Below are positions 37,174 to 47,096 of a DNA stretch of 64,000 nucleotides, piece after piece. The notes below the pieces were generated by a model that had not been told where the DNA came from, did no database searches, and saw only the letters and a program-made list of their open reading frames with translations. Made by a program: the position numbers and the translations under genes. The stretch's first letter is position 1. Every line of letters begins with the position of its first letter. The DNA is taken from NCBI GenBank assembly GCA_963812195.1, contig CAWEUI010000006.1:32962-96961 (forward strand). The letters are read 5' to 3'. Source of the DNA: ZC4RG30 sp963812195 (GTDB lineage Bacteria; Pseudomonadota; Gammaproteobacteria; Steroidobacterales; Steroidobacteraceae).

Positions 37174-37646
37174 GAGTTGCTCCCGTTCAGGGCCTGGGCC
37201 GCGGACTTGATGGCGGCGCGGATGCGCACGTAGGTACCGCAGCGGCACAGGTTGCCCTGCATGTGGGTATCGATGTCCTCGTCGGTCGGATTGGGCTTGT
37301 CACGCAGCAACGCCGATGCCGTCATGATCTGCCCTGCCTGGCAGTATCCGCATTGCGGCACGTCGTGGTCGATCCAGGCCTTCTGCACGGCGGTGAGCAC
37401 ACCACCATTGGCAATGCCCTCGATGGTGGTGATCTTCTGCCCGGCAACCGCGACCGCGGGCGTCTGGCAGGAACGGATCGGGGCCCCGTTCATGTGCACG
37501 GTGCATGCGCCGCATTGCGCTATGCCGCAGCCGAATTTGGTGCCGACGAGCTTGAGCTCATCGCGCAGCACCCACAGCAGCGGCTGGTCTTCAGGAATGT
37601 CGACCGTATGGTCGGTCCCGTTTACGTTCAAAGTGACTTTGGCCAT
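37170..37646 (-). CDS. (2Fe-2S)-binding subunit of molybdenum hydroxylase (IorA-like)
   Basis: 158 residues carrying two [2Fe-2S] clusters: a plant-ferredoxin type (C40, C45, C48, C60) and a helical one (C99, C102, C134, C136), which pass electrons from the molybdenum site. The gene precedes and overlaps the IorB-like gene by four bases. No FAD subunit is nearby, so electrons probably go to a cytochrome, as in isoquinoline oxidoreductase-type enzymes. The ATG is preceded by GGACGGG. Confidence 0.93.
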   Translation of the reverse strand: MAKVTLNVNGTDHTVDIPEDQPLLWVLRDELKLVGTKFGCGIAQCGACTVHMNGAPIRSCQTPAVAVAGQKITTIEGIANGGVLTAVQKAWIDHDVPQCGYCQAGQIMTASALLRDKPNPTDEDIDTHMQGNLCRCGTYVRIRAAIKSAAQALNGSNS

Positions 37647-37713
37647 GGCATTTGCCCGTCCGATCTGTAATTAAGTAGTTGTAACCCCACCAATCCCGCC
37701 GAGCATAACTGGC

Positions 37714-39900
37714 TCATACACCCTGTTCAATGCGGGCTAGCGCGTAGCAGTGATGGATGCGCGGGTTGTCTTTGAAATCGAATGGCAGTGTTGCCGCCGA
37801 GATGTCCGATACCCGAAATCCCTGCAGCGTTGTATCTAGCTGGAAATACCGCGCGTTGGTCGAGAACAGCAGCATGCCGTCCGGCGCGAGGATGCGCATA
37901 CAGTGCCCGATCAACTTCGCATGGTCGCGTTGAATGTCCAGTACGCCGTGCATGCGGGCCGAATTGGAGAAGGTGGGCGGGTCCAGAAAGATGAGGTCGA
38001 ATGACGGCGCGGTGGGCTGCCCGGCAAGCCAGCCGATGACGTCCGCCTGCTCGAGCCGGTGCTGCGCGCCCGCCAGGCCGTTGAGCTCGAGATTGGCGGC
38101 CGCCCAGTCCAGATAGGTGCGCGACATGTCGATGCTCAGCGTTTCGGCCGCACCTCCCGCCGCAGCATGCACTGTCGCCGCGCCGGTGTAACAGAACAGA
38201 TTCAGGAACCGCTTGCCGGCAGCCTGGTTGCCGATGCGCATGCGTGTCAGCCGATGATCGAGGAACAACCCGGTATCCAGATAGTCGTCCAGGTTCACGC
38301 GCAGTTTCAGGCCCGCCTCCTCCACCACATGAAACTGCTGGCTGCCGCCGCGCTTCGCGTACTGCCCGCCGTCCTTGTGTTGCCGGCGTACGCGCAGGCG
38401 GATGTCGGCCAGCGGCACACCAGTGACTTGCGGCAGTACCGCCAACGCCTCCTCGCGCCGGCGGCGCGCGGCAGCCGGGTCGATGGATCGCGGCGGTGCG
38501 TATTCCTGCACGTACAGCCAGCGCCGCTCCGCGTCCGGCCCGGCACCCGTGTACAGGTCCACCGCCAGTGCGTATTCGGGCATGTCCGCGTCGTACAGGC
38601 GCCAGCAGCTCACCTGCTCGCGGCGCGCGATCCTGCCCAGCCGCGACAGGTTCTTGCGCAACCGGTTCGCGAACATCTGCGCACCGGGGGATGCGGCGAC
38701 GGCCGGGTCGTCGATGACGACACCGCGCGTGGGTTCGCGCCGGGTCCGGCGCTCGCCCGGGGCAAAGCGCAGCAGGCGACATTCGATCGCGCCATTCCAC
38801 ACCGTATGCACGCGGCTGGCCTCGCAGCCGATCAGCTGCCCCAGCGCCGGTTCGCCGGTGAGCACCGCCGCGTGCCAGTTGGCGAACGGACCGCGCAGCG
38901 CCTCACCAATCGCACGATGCGCGACGGCCGCATCCTCCTCTCCGGCAATGCGCGCGCCGTAGGGCGGATTCACGCACAACAATCCGGGTGGCGCCTCAGC
39001 CCCGACGTTGCGCGGCCGAGTCGCGGCGATGTCCTGCTGCTCGAACACAACGTCGCGGCCGACGCCGGCACGCCTTGCATTGGCCTGCGCGGTGGCAATG
39101 GCGCCGCGATGGCGATCCGAACCGCGGATCTGCACCGGCACCTGCTGCAACATGCGCGCGCGGGCCTGCGCCACGATGCCCTGCCACAGCGCGGCATCAT
39201 GTCCGCGCCAACCCAGGAAACCCCAGAAATCGCGCAGCAGACCGGGCGCGGTGTCGGTGGCGATCCAGGCCGCTTCGATCGCAAATGTTCCCGACCCGCA
39301 CATGGGATCGAGAAACTCCCCGCCCTCGCGCGCAATGCGCGGCCAGCCGGCGCGCAGCAGGATGCCGGCGGCAAGGTTCTCGCGCAGCGGCGCCTCGCCG
39401 CCGGCCAGGCGGTAACCGCGGCGCGACAAGGCGTCACCGGCCAGATCGATCAGCAGCGTGATGGCGCCGCGGGCGGCATGCGCGTGCACGCGCAGGTCCG
39501 GCCGCTGCGTTTCGATCGACGGGCGCAGCCGCGTGGTATCGCGCAGCTGATCCACGATGGCGTCCTTGAGCTTCAGCGCGCCGAAGTGCGTGTTCTGGAT
39601 GGCCGGATGTTTGCCCGTGAACTCGCAGGCCAGCGTGCCGCGCGGATCCAGATGCTCGCGCCAGTCGATGCCGCGCGCGAAGGCGTAGAAGTCCTCCACG
39701 GTGGCTGCCGGCGCCTGGCCGATCTCCAGCAACACGCGGCTGGCCAGGCGCGACTCCAGCAATGCGCGATAGCCGGTTTCCAGGGAACCCTCGAAGTGCA
39801 CGCCACCACTGGTCTCGCGCACGGCGCCGCCACCCAACGCCGTGATCTCGCCGGCCAGCAGGTCGGCAAATCCGCGCGGCACCGTCGCCACGAACCGCAT
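37714..39900 (-). CDS. rlmL: Bifunctional 23S rRNA methyltransferase RlmKL
   Basis: 728 residues, a fused enzyme that makes m2G2445 (RlmL, N-terminal half) and m7G2069 (RlmK, C-terminal half) in 23S rRNA. The N-terminal THUMP domain is followed by SAM-binding DPMCGSGTFAIEAAWIATDT and the catalytic NPPYG of RlmL. In the second half are NLFCYTGAATVHAAAGGAA, and LIFLDPPTFSNSARM of RlmK. The fusion is characteristic of gammaproteobacteria. I use the ATG at 39900 (MRFVATVPRGFADLLAGEI); the open frame upstream is antisense or overlapping puuC. It starts 5 bp after puuC on the same strand. Confidence 0.95.
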   Translation of the reverse strand: MRFVATVPRGFADLLAGEITALGGGAVRETSGGVHFEGSLETGYRALLESRLASRVLLEIGQAPAATVEDFYAFARGIDWREHLDPRGTLACEFTGKHPAIQNTHFGALKLKDAIVDQLRDTTRLRPSIETQRPDLRVHAHAARGAITLLIDLAGDALSRRGYRLAGGEAPLRENLAAGILLRAGWPRIAREGGEFLDPMCGSGTFAIEAAWIATDTAPGLLRDFWGFLGWRGHDAALWQGIVAQARARMLQQVPVQIRGSDRHRGAIATAQANARRAGVGRDVVFEQQDIAATRPRNVGAEAPPGLLCVNPPYGARIAGEEDAAVAHRAIGEALRGPFANWHAAVLTGEPALGQLIGCEASRVHTVWNGAIECRLLRFAPGERRTRREPTRGVVIDDPAVAASPGAQMFANRLRKNLSRLGRIARREQVSCWRLYDADMPEYALAVDLYTGAGPDAERRWLYVQEYAPPRSIDPAAARRRREEALAVLPQVTGVPLADIRLRVRRQHKDGGQYAKRGGSQQFHVVEEAGLKLRVNLDDYLDTGLFLDHRLTRMRIGNQAAGKRFLNLFCYTGAATVHAAAGGAAETLSIDMSRTYLDWAAANLELNGLAGAQHRLEQADVIGWLAGQPTAPSFDLIFLDPPTFSNSARMHGVLDIQRDHAKLIGHCMRILAPDGMLLFSTNARYFQLDTTLQGFRVSDISAATLPFDFKDNPRIHHCYALARIEQGV

Positions 39901-39905
39901 TGCGG

Positions 39906-41402
39906 TCACGTCAGGTCGATCCAGGTCGTCTTGAGCTCGGTGAACTTGTCGAAGGCATGCAGCGACTTGTCGCGGCCCGTGCCGGATTGCTTGAAGCCGC
40001 CGAACGGCACGGTGATGTCGTCGGCGTCGTAGCAGTTCACGTAAACCACGCCGGCGCGGATCGCGCGCGCCATGCGATGCGCGGTGGTCAGATCCCGCGT
40101 CCACACGGCCGCGGCCAGCCCGTAGCTGGTGTCATTGGCGATGGCCAGTGCCTCGGCCTCGTCGCGGAAAGTGATCGTGGCCAGGACGGGCCCGAAGATC
40201 TCCTCGCGCGCGATGCGCATGCCGCGCGTCACGCCATCGAACACCGTGGGTTCGACGAAGCAACCGCCGCTGTCGCGGCGCACCTGTGCGCCGCCCAGCG
40301 CCAGCCGCGCACCATCCTGCGTGCCGGCGTCGATGTAGCCCAGCACCCGCTGCAACTGCTGCGCATCGACGATGGCGCCGAGCTTCGTCGCCGGATCCAG
40401 CGGATCGCCCGGCGCAAGCTCCCGGCCAACCTTTGCCACCTGCTCCAGCACCGCGTCCTTGATGCTCTCGTGCACCACCAGGCGCGAGCCGGCCGAACAC
40501 ATCTCGCCCTGATTGAAGAAGATGCCGTAGGCCGCCGCGCGCGCGGCGCGTTCCACGTCCCGGTAATCGGCCATCACGATGTTGGGTGACTTGCCGCCAC
40601 ACTCGAGCGACACGCGCTTGAGGTTGGACTGCGCCGCGAAACCCATGATGAGCTTGCCGGTGGCCGTGGAACCGGTGAAACCAATGCCATCCACGTCCAT
40701 GTGCAGCGCCAGCGCCTTGCCGGCGGTGTGGCCGAATCCGGGCACCACATTGAATACCCCCGGCGGCAGCCCGGCTTCGACCGCCAGCTCGGCCAGGCGC
40801 AGGGCGCTCAGCGGGGATTTCTCCGAAGGCTTCAGCACCACCGAATTGCCGGACGCCAGGATGGGGCCGAGCTTCCAGGCCGCCATGATCATCGGGAAGT
40901 TCCAGGGCACCACCGCGCCGACCACGCCCAGCGGCTCGCGCGTGACCAGCGCCAGCGCGGCCGGACCGGTGGGCGCCACCTCGTCGTAGATCTTGTCGAT
41001 GGCTTCGGCGAACCACTGGATGCAGCTGGCCGTCGAGGGCACGTCCACCGCCAGCGCATCGGCGATGGGCTTGCCCATGTCCAGCGTTTCGGTCAGTGCC
41101 AGCTCCTCAGCGTGGGCGCGGATGGCATCGGCGAAGCGCAGCAGGATGCGCTTGCGCTCCTTTGGCGCCAGGCGCGACCAGTCACCACGTTCGAAGGCCG
41201 CGCGGGCGCTGGCCACCGCGGCGTCGACATCCGGCGCATCGCCGGCCGCCACCCGGGCCAGGATGCGCCCGTCCACGGGGCTGATGCACTCGAAGGTCGC
41301 CCCGGATGCGGACGGGCGGCTGGCACCGTCGATGAAGATTCCGGTGCGGGGTTGCAGCCCGCGGGCGCGGGCATGCCAATCAATAGGGGTGCTGGCGTTC
41401 AT
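39906..41402 (-). CDS. puuC: Gamma-glutamyl-gamma-aminobutyraldehyde dehydrogenase (PuuC)
   Basis: 498 residues, NAD(P)-dependent aldehyde dehydrogenase, oxidising the PuuB product to gamma-glutamyl-GABA. Seen: VVPWNFPMIMAAWKLGPILA, the Rossmann GFTGSTATGKLIMGFA, catalytic Glu in LECGGKSPNIV, catalytic Cys in FFNQGEMCSAGSR, and EIFGPVLATITF. VPFGGFKQSGTGRDKSLHAF near the end is typical of PuuC rather than betaine aldehyde dehydrogenase. It is transcribed divergently from the omega-aminotransferase, 87 bp away, and followed at once by rlmKL. It lies about 7 kb from puuB. Confidence 0.93.
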   Translation of the reverse strand: MNASTPIDWHARARGLQPRTGIFIDGASRPSASGATFECISPVDGRILARVAAGDAPDVDAAVASARAAFERGDWSRLAPKERKRILLRFADAIRAHAEELALTETLDMGKPIADALAVDVPSTASCIQWFAEAIDKIYDEVAPTGPAALALVTREPLGVVGAVVPWNFPMIMAAWKLGPILASGNSVVLKPSEKSPLSALRLAELAVEAGLPPGVFNVVPGFGHTAGKALALHMDVDGIGFTGSTATGKLIMGFAAQSNLKRVSLECGGKSPNIVMADYRDVERAARAAAYGIFFNQGEMCSAGSRLVVHESIKDAVLEQVAKVGRELAPGDPLDPATKLGAIVDAQQLQRVLGYIDAGTQDGARLALGGAQVRRDSGGCFVEPTVFDGVTRGMRIAREEIFGPVLATITFRDEAEALAIANDTSYGLAAAVWTRDLTTAHRMARAIRAGVVYVNCYDADDITVPFGGFKQSGTGRDKSLHAFDKFTELKTTWIDLT

Positions 41403-41489
41403 GGCAGGCAATCGGGTACGGGCAGGCCACGCCAGTATCGCCGCCGCGGCCCGGTTTTCCTATCATGGGAGCTCTCCCAAGGAGTTCCC

Positions 41490-42828
<1,339 letters not shown>

Positions 42829-42837
<9 letters not shown>

Positions 42838-42861
42838 GCGCTGCGCCCGCCTCTACTGCGC
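42829..42861. terminator. Convergent hairpin covering both stop codons
   Basis: GCGCAGTAG and CTACTGCGC form a perfect 9-bp inverted repeat with a 15-base loop. The left arm ends with the TAG of the aminotransferase, and the right arm contains the reversed stop of the first porin gene. Its position between convergent genes suggests a bidirectional terminator, although T-runs are lacking. Confidence 0.5.
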
Positions 42862-43541
42862 CCAGGGCAGCGTGGTGCTGATCGAGCCGATCACCCGGCT
42901 CTGGATGTCCTTGGTGCCATCCACGTACTTCACGGCGAAGTCCAGGTTGCCCACCGATAGCCCACGCCGAGCGAAAAATCCATGCGCTCGTTGTAGGCCT
43001 GGCCGAACACCTCGCCCGCATGGCCCAGCAGCGACAAACCAGTGGCGCCCATCGGGTAGTTCGCGTTCACCTCGGCGTAGAAGCCGCTGTCGCCCGAGCT
43101 CGCCACATCCGGCGAGTACCACAGCTTGGCCGAGTAGAAGTCCCGCGAGACATTGATGTAGCCCTCTACTGTGTTGGCATCGCTGAATCCCGGATATGAG
43201 TACAGGATGAGCCCGGCATCGTAGGCAAAGGAGGTGGACGCATCGCCCCAGGCATAGCCGCCGTAGAAATCCAGCTCGATGTTGTCGCCGTCGATACCCA
43301 GCGACTGGATGCTGTCGTCCACGTTGCTGCCCCAGGCCCCGGCATAGAAGCCCTGATCGAAGGTATACGTGCCGCCCAGCTGGAAGGCCGGCTTGCCGTT
43401 CTGGTCGATCGGGTCGGTCTGGGATACACCGCGGAAGTCATAGTCGGTCGCGATGGTCGGCGTGATCGTATAGCTGCCGGCCTGAGCCGCGCCGGCGATG
43501 AGCGCCAGACCAGCGACAACTGCGAACCTGTACTTTTTCAT
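42853..43541 (-). CDS. TorF-family putative porin, copy 1, one frame change
   Basis: About 229 residues, outer-membrane beta-barrel type. A signal peptide (KKYRFAVVAGLALIAGAAQA) is followed by the family opening TIATDYDFRGVSQTDPIDQN and GKPAFQLGGTYTFDQGFYAG. Alternating aromatic/polar strands run to the C-terminus. The frame changes near 42955, then LDFAVKYVDGTKDIQSR and a terminal STTLPWAQ. It is the last of three tandem paralogues on this strand and has its own upstream terminator from copy 2, so it is probably separately transcribed. Confidence 0.88.
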
Positions 43542-43600
43542 GGATGGGGATTCCTCGGTTGGTTGCAGACAGGCGCCAAGGATACGCCTTACCGCACAAT

Positions 43601-43630
43601 GAAGAAGGCCGGGCACTCGCGTGTCCGGCC
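43601..43630 (-). terminator. Intrinsic terminator after porin copy 2
   Basis: On the minus strand a 10-bp stem with one mismatch (GGCCGGACAC and GTGCCCGGCC) and a GCGA loop is followed by TTCTTC, about 40 bp after the stop at 43670. Confidence 0.7.
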
Positions 43631-43669
43631 TTGCCTGATCTCAACCGCTTATCGGCCGGATCGAGCCGC

Positions 43670-44371
43670 TCAGCTGCCCCAGGGCAGAGAGGTGCTGATG
43701 CCGAACGCGAAGCGCTTTGCCTTGTCGTCGAGGGCGTCGTTCTTGCTGCCGTCGATGTACTTCACAAACGTGCTGAAGTTGCCGATGTCATAGCCGAAGC
43801 CGGCCGACCAGTCCATGTAGTGCTTCTGGCCCATGCCGTAGCCGTACTTGATGCCATCGCCGCTGCTGTAGCCCACATGCGCCAGAAAGCTCACGCCGGT
43901 CATCGAGGGGATCGGGAAGGTGCCGTTGCCCTCGAGGTAGAACGCAGAGGTGTGCCCGGAGGTGCCCTTGCCGAAGAAGTCCGGCGAGTACCACAGCTTC
44001 GCCCCGACCGGACCGTAGCTGACGCCGGCGTACAGCTCGCCGAAATTCCAGTCCTTGGTATTCGGATAGCTGTAGTAGTTGACACCCACGTCGTAGCCGA
44101 TCATGTCGCCACCGGAGAAGCCGACGAACTCATCGATCTCGGTATTGCCAAGACCCGAGCTGGAATCCAGGGTGCTGCCCCACAATCCCGCATAGAAGCC
44201 CGAATCGGCCGTGTAGGTACCGCCGAGCTGGAACGCTCCCGAGTAGTTGCTCTGGGTTACGCCACGCCAGTCGTAGTCGCTGACCCACGCGGCCGAGACC
44301 GAGGCACCGGCGCTCGCCGCGCCGGCCACCACCAGAAGAGCCGCTGCCGTCGCAATTCGAGACTTGATCAT
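43670..44371 (-). CDS. TorF-family putative porin, copy 2
   Basis: 233 residues, intact. Signal peptide MIKSRIATAAALLVVAGAAS, then AAWVSDYDWRGVTQSNYSGA and FQLGGTYTADSGFYAGLWGS, the shared TorF opening. Further shared blocks include KLWYSPDFF, AHVGYSSGDGIKYGYGMGQK, YMDWSAGFGYDIGNFSTFVK and the terminal FGISTSLPWGS. It is most like copy 3. A 430-bp gap upstream holds a palindrome at 44479 and an AT-rich patch, probably the promoter region. Confidence 0.9.
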   Translation of the reverse strand: MIKSRIATAAALLVVAGAASAGASVSAAWVSDYDWRGVTQSNYSGAFQLGGTYTADSGFYAGLWGSTLDSSSGLGNTEIDEFVGFSGGDMIGYDVGVNYYSYPNTKDWNFGELYAGVSYGPVGAKLWYSPDFFGKGTSGHTSAFYLEGNGTFPIPSMTGVSFLAHVGYSSGDGIKYGYGMGQKHYMDWSAGFGYDIGNFSTFVKYIDGSKNDALDDKAKRFAFGISTSLPWGS

Positions 44372-44478
44372 CTTGAGTGTCACTCCGTGTTGGAAAGTTT
44401 CGGCGTTGTTGTAGGCGCCCGACGCCAAAGCGTGGAAGTGAGCGTATCAGCAACAAATCATCCTGTAAAAGCTCTTTG

Positions 44479-44498
44479 TGACGGAAATGCTTCCGTCA
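44479..44498. promoter_or_regulatory. Palindromic operator-like site upstream of porin copy 2
   Basis: TGACGGAA and TTCCGTCA form a perfect 8-bp inverted repeat around ATGC, about 108 bp upstream of the copy 2 start. A regulator-binding site is plausible; no known consensus is recognised. Confidence 0.45.
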
Positions 44499-44529
44499 TG
44501 CGGGCTCGAGGCCCAATAGGGGGCCCCAA

Positions 44530-44732
44530 TAGGTGTCTAATACTATGTTTTATATACCTAATTACTGTCATTGTCAGGTTGATTCAGATCCACTCAGGGC
44601 CTGCACAAGAGGCCCCCACATGCGATGGATCATCATCTTCTTGTATTATCGAAATTTCCTGTATTGTTCTTACGACATTAATAGTTGCACAGTCAACCAA
44701 AATCAGTGTCGAATTAGCCACGCGCGAGAAGC
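44530..44732. other. AT-rich non-coding patch between porin copies 2 and 3
   Basis: About 200 bases with clearly lower G+C than the surroundings, including TTTTATATACCTAATTACTG near 44550 and TTGTATTATCGAAATTTCCT near 44641. No plausible gene is seen on either strand. Together with the flanking 44372-44529 segment it is the promoter/5' region for copy 2 on the minus strand, or a small foreign or regulatory insert. Confidence 0.5.
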
Positions 44733-44764
44733 AAAAAAAAGGCCCGGCGCTGACGCGCCGGGCC
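44733..44764 (-). terminator. Intrinsic terminator after porin copy 3
   Basis: On the minus strand a perfect 10-bp GC stem (GGCCCGGCGC and its complement) with a 4-base loop is followed by eight T residues, 39 bp after the copy 3 stop. A textbook Rho-independent terminator. Confidence 0.93.
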
Positions 44765-44802
44765 TGTGCTCAAACCCCGACCCGGGACGGATAGAGGGCT
44801 GA

Positions 44803-45504
44803 TCAGCTCCAGGGCAGGTCTGTGGAGACCCCGAAGATGAAGCGCCCCAGACTCTTGATGTCGCCCGGCGCCGCCTTGAAGTTGCTGCCGTCCACGTACT
44901 TCAGGGACAGCGAGAAATTGCTGACGTCATAGCCGAAGCCGGCCGACCAGTCGTAATAGTGGTCGCCGTTGGCGCCGTTGATGAAGGCGTCGCTCTTGCT
45001 GTAGCCGACGTGGCCCAGCAGGCTGAAACCCTCGGCCATAGGAATGGTCAGATTCCCTTCGACGTACGTCTCGTTGGGGCCACCCTTGCCGCCCCAGCGC
45101 GGCGAGAACCACACCTTTGCGCTGACCGGACCCTTGCTGATGCCCGCATAGACTTCCGGCGTGTTGATGTCACCCGCGTTCGGGTAGGTGTAGTAGATGA
45201 CGCCGATGTCGTACCCGACCACGTCCCCGCCGGAGTATCCGAGGAAGACATCCATTTCGGTCGAAGGACGGTCAATGGCCGCGTCTGCCTGGAAGTCGAC
45301 GTTGCTGCCCCACAGGCCGAAGTAGGCACCGCTGTCCCCTGTATAGGTGAGGCCCAACTGGAAGGCCGGGTCATTCTGGGTCTGTGTGAAGCCGCGGAAA
45401 TCGTAGTCCGACACCAATGCCACGTTGGCCGAGACATTTCCGCCAACCGCGGCTCCGGCGACAGCCAGCAAGGCCGCTGCGGCGGCCAATCGAAGCTTGA
45501 TCAT
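44803..45504 (-). CDS. TorF-family putative porin, copy 3
   Basis: 233 residues, intact. Signal peptide MIKLRLAAAAALLAVAGAAV, then ALVSDYDFRGFTQTQNDPAF and QLGLTYTGDSGAYFGLWGSN. The membrane-strand blocks VWFSPRWGGKGG, LLGHVGYSKSDAFINGANGD, YYDWSAGFGYDVSNFSLSLK and terminal FGVSTDLPWS match copies 1 and 2. A separate terminator follows, and 155 bp of upstream DNA precede the next gene, so it is its own unit. Confidence 0.9.
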   Translation of the reverse strand: MIKLRLAAAAALLAVAGAAVGGNVSANVALVSDYDFRGFTQTQNDPAFQLGLTYTGDSGAYFGLWGSNVDFQADAAIDRPSTEMDVFLGYSGGDVVGYDIGVIYYTYPNAGDINTPEVYAGISKGPVSAKVWFSPRWGGKGGPNETYVEGNLTIPMAEGFSLLGHVGYSKSDAFINGANGDHYYDWSAGFGYDVSNFSLSLKYVDGSNFKAAPGDIKSLGRFIFGVSTDLPWS

Positions 45505-45659
45505 TTAGCTTTCTCCCTTCTCTGCTAACGGAAAAACTGCACAGGACGCCCGCGGCCGGGCTCCCTGGAAAAATACCGAATTAGCCTGCCAATGACCATA
45601 ACCCTGATTGGCGGGTATCTGAACCGGCCGGCTGCGAATCACGCCCGTTGCTCAAGCCA

Positions 45660-47046
45660 TCACTGCAAGCCGTTCAGCGCACTCCAGTTCCCGGCTGCCA
45701 GCGCGAGCGCGGAGCGCGCACGCCAATAGTCGCGCAACAGGTTCACGTGGTCGACATCGGTGGACAGGATATTCACCTGCAGTCGCAACCGATCCGTATC
45801 GTTGGGATCACCACCGGCCGGCGTAGCCTGGCGTTGCCGTTGCGCCGGCTGGATCTGCTGCTCGATCTGCTCGAGCAGCTTGCGGGCGGCAACCATTTCC
45901 GCGGCCTGCGTACGGATTTCGTTGCGCGCGGTAAGCCGATCGGCCTCCAGCGTCTGCATTGCAGTGCGCAATCCGGAATCGGCACTCAACAGTTCGGCCT
46001 TGTGCTGGTCGAACACCGGCAGCTCGATGACGGCATTGGGGCCGGTGAAGCCCGTGCCGCCTGTCACCTGGTCGCGAAACACGCCCAGATCCACTTCGTT
46101 GAGCCACCGGAAGCGGCGCTGGTGCGCCAGCGACTTCAAGCGGGTCAGCACGGCTTCGTTGGCGGCCTGCAGATCCAGGCGCCGCTTCATGGCGGCCTGT
46201 TCCTCCGTCGCCGGATCCGGATCCGCCGCGGGCAGAGGCGGCAGCGTCTGCTGCACGCTCCAGTCATCGCGCCAGCCGGCGATGCCCAGACGATCGCCCA
46301 GGTCCGCGCGTGCCCGGGCCACATCCAGCCTGGCGCGAATCAAGTCGCCCTGACGGGAAAGCAGCCCGCTGCGTTCGTTCTCTATGGTTGCGGCGGCAAC
46401 GTCGCCGCGCTGCGCCCGCCGGGCTTGCAGGTTGTCGTATGAGACCTGGTAAACAGCCACCATGCGTTCGCGCAGTTTCTCGACCTGCAGCGCTGCGCAG
46501 TAGTCGATCCATGCCTGCGCCACCTGGGCCGCCTGGCGTACCGCGCTGTTGGCGGCCTCGAAGCGCGCGCGCTGCAGATCCTGGCGCGCCACTGCCCGCC
46601 GGCCGGGAATGTTGATCAGGCCGATCACGTTCTGCAGCACGCCGAAGCTGACGGTGCGCTGCGGATAGAACGCCGCCAGATCGCCATTGGGCTGGCGTGT
46701 GCCGGCCAGGGCGACCGGATTGGGCGGCGGTGCTGGCCGCAACCAGATCCGCCCGCGAGATCTCCAGCTTCTCCAGCGTCAGCTGCAGCTCGGGGCTGGC
46801 CAGAAAGGAAACCGCGATGGCTTCGGGCAGGGTGAGTCCGCCGTCGAGCATGGCTGCGGCGTGCTGGCGGGCCGCGGTGTCGGCCTTCTCGTCCAGGCGC
46901 CACTGCAGCGGCGCGGCGACCTGCCCGGCCACCAGCCGCGCGGTGGCATCCACGTTCTCGCGCTGGGTCGGCACCGCGCAACCGCCGGCTGCCAGCAGCA
47001 ATCCCAGGGCAAGCGGCAGTCGCGATGCGTGGCGGTACCTCTGCAT
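45660..47046 (-). CDS. TolC-family outer membrane efflux lipoprotein, one frame change
   Basis: About 461 residues. The lipoprotein signal has the lipobox LAAGGCAVP (Cys about 23). After DGGLTLPEAIAVSFLASPEL, the frame changes near 46735 and the long helical hairpin region continues (AAFYPQRTVSFGVLQNVIGL, NSAVRQAAQVAQAWIDYCAA, ERSGLLSRQGDLIRARLDVA, ENEIRTQAAEMVAARKLLEQ-like segments) to the C-terminus. This is the layout of channel-tunnel proteins. No adaptor or pump is adjacent; the ABC exporter at 49.5-53.8 kb is the nearest candidate partner. It is divergent from the glycerate dehydrogenase gene. Confidence 0.82.
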
Positions 47047-47096
47047 GGGCGGCCACTATATAGTGCCGCGACCTGCAAGGGCACCAATTGGAGACG

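Noticed and set aside
38059..40032. 657-codon open frame opposite rlmKL
   Set aside because: Antisense to a conserved bifunctional enzyme; composition typical of a shadow frame.
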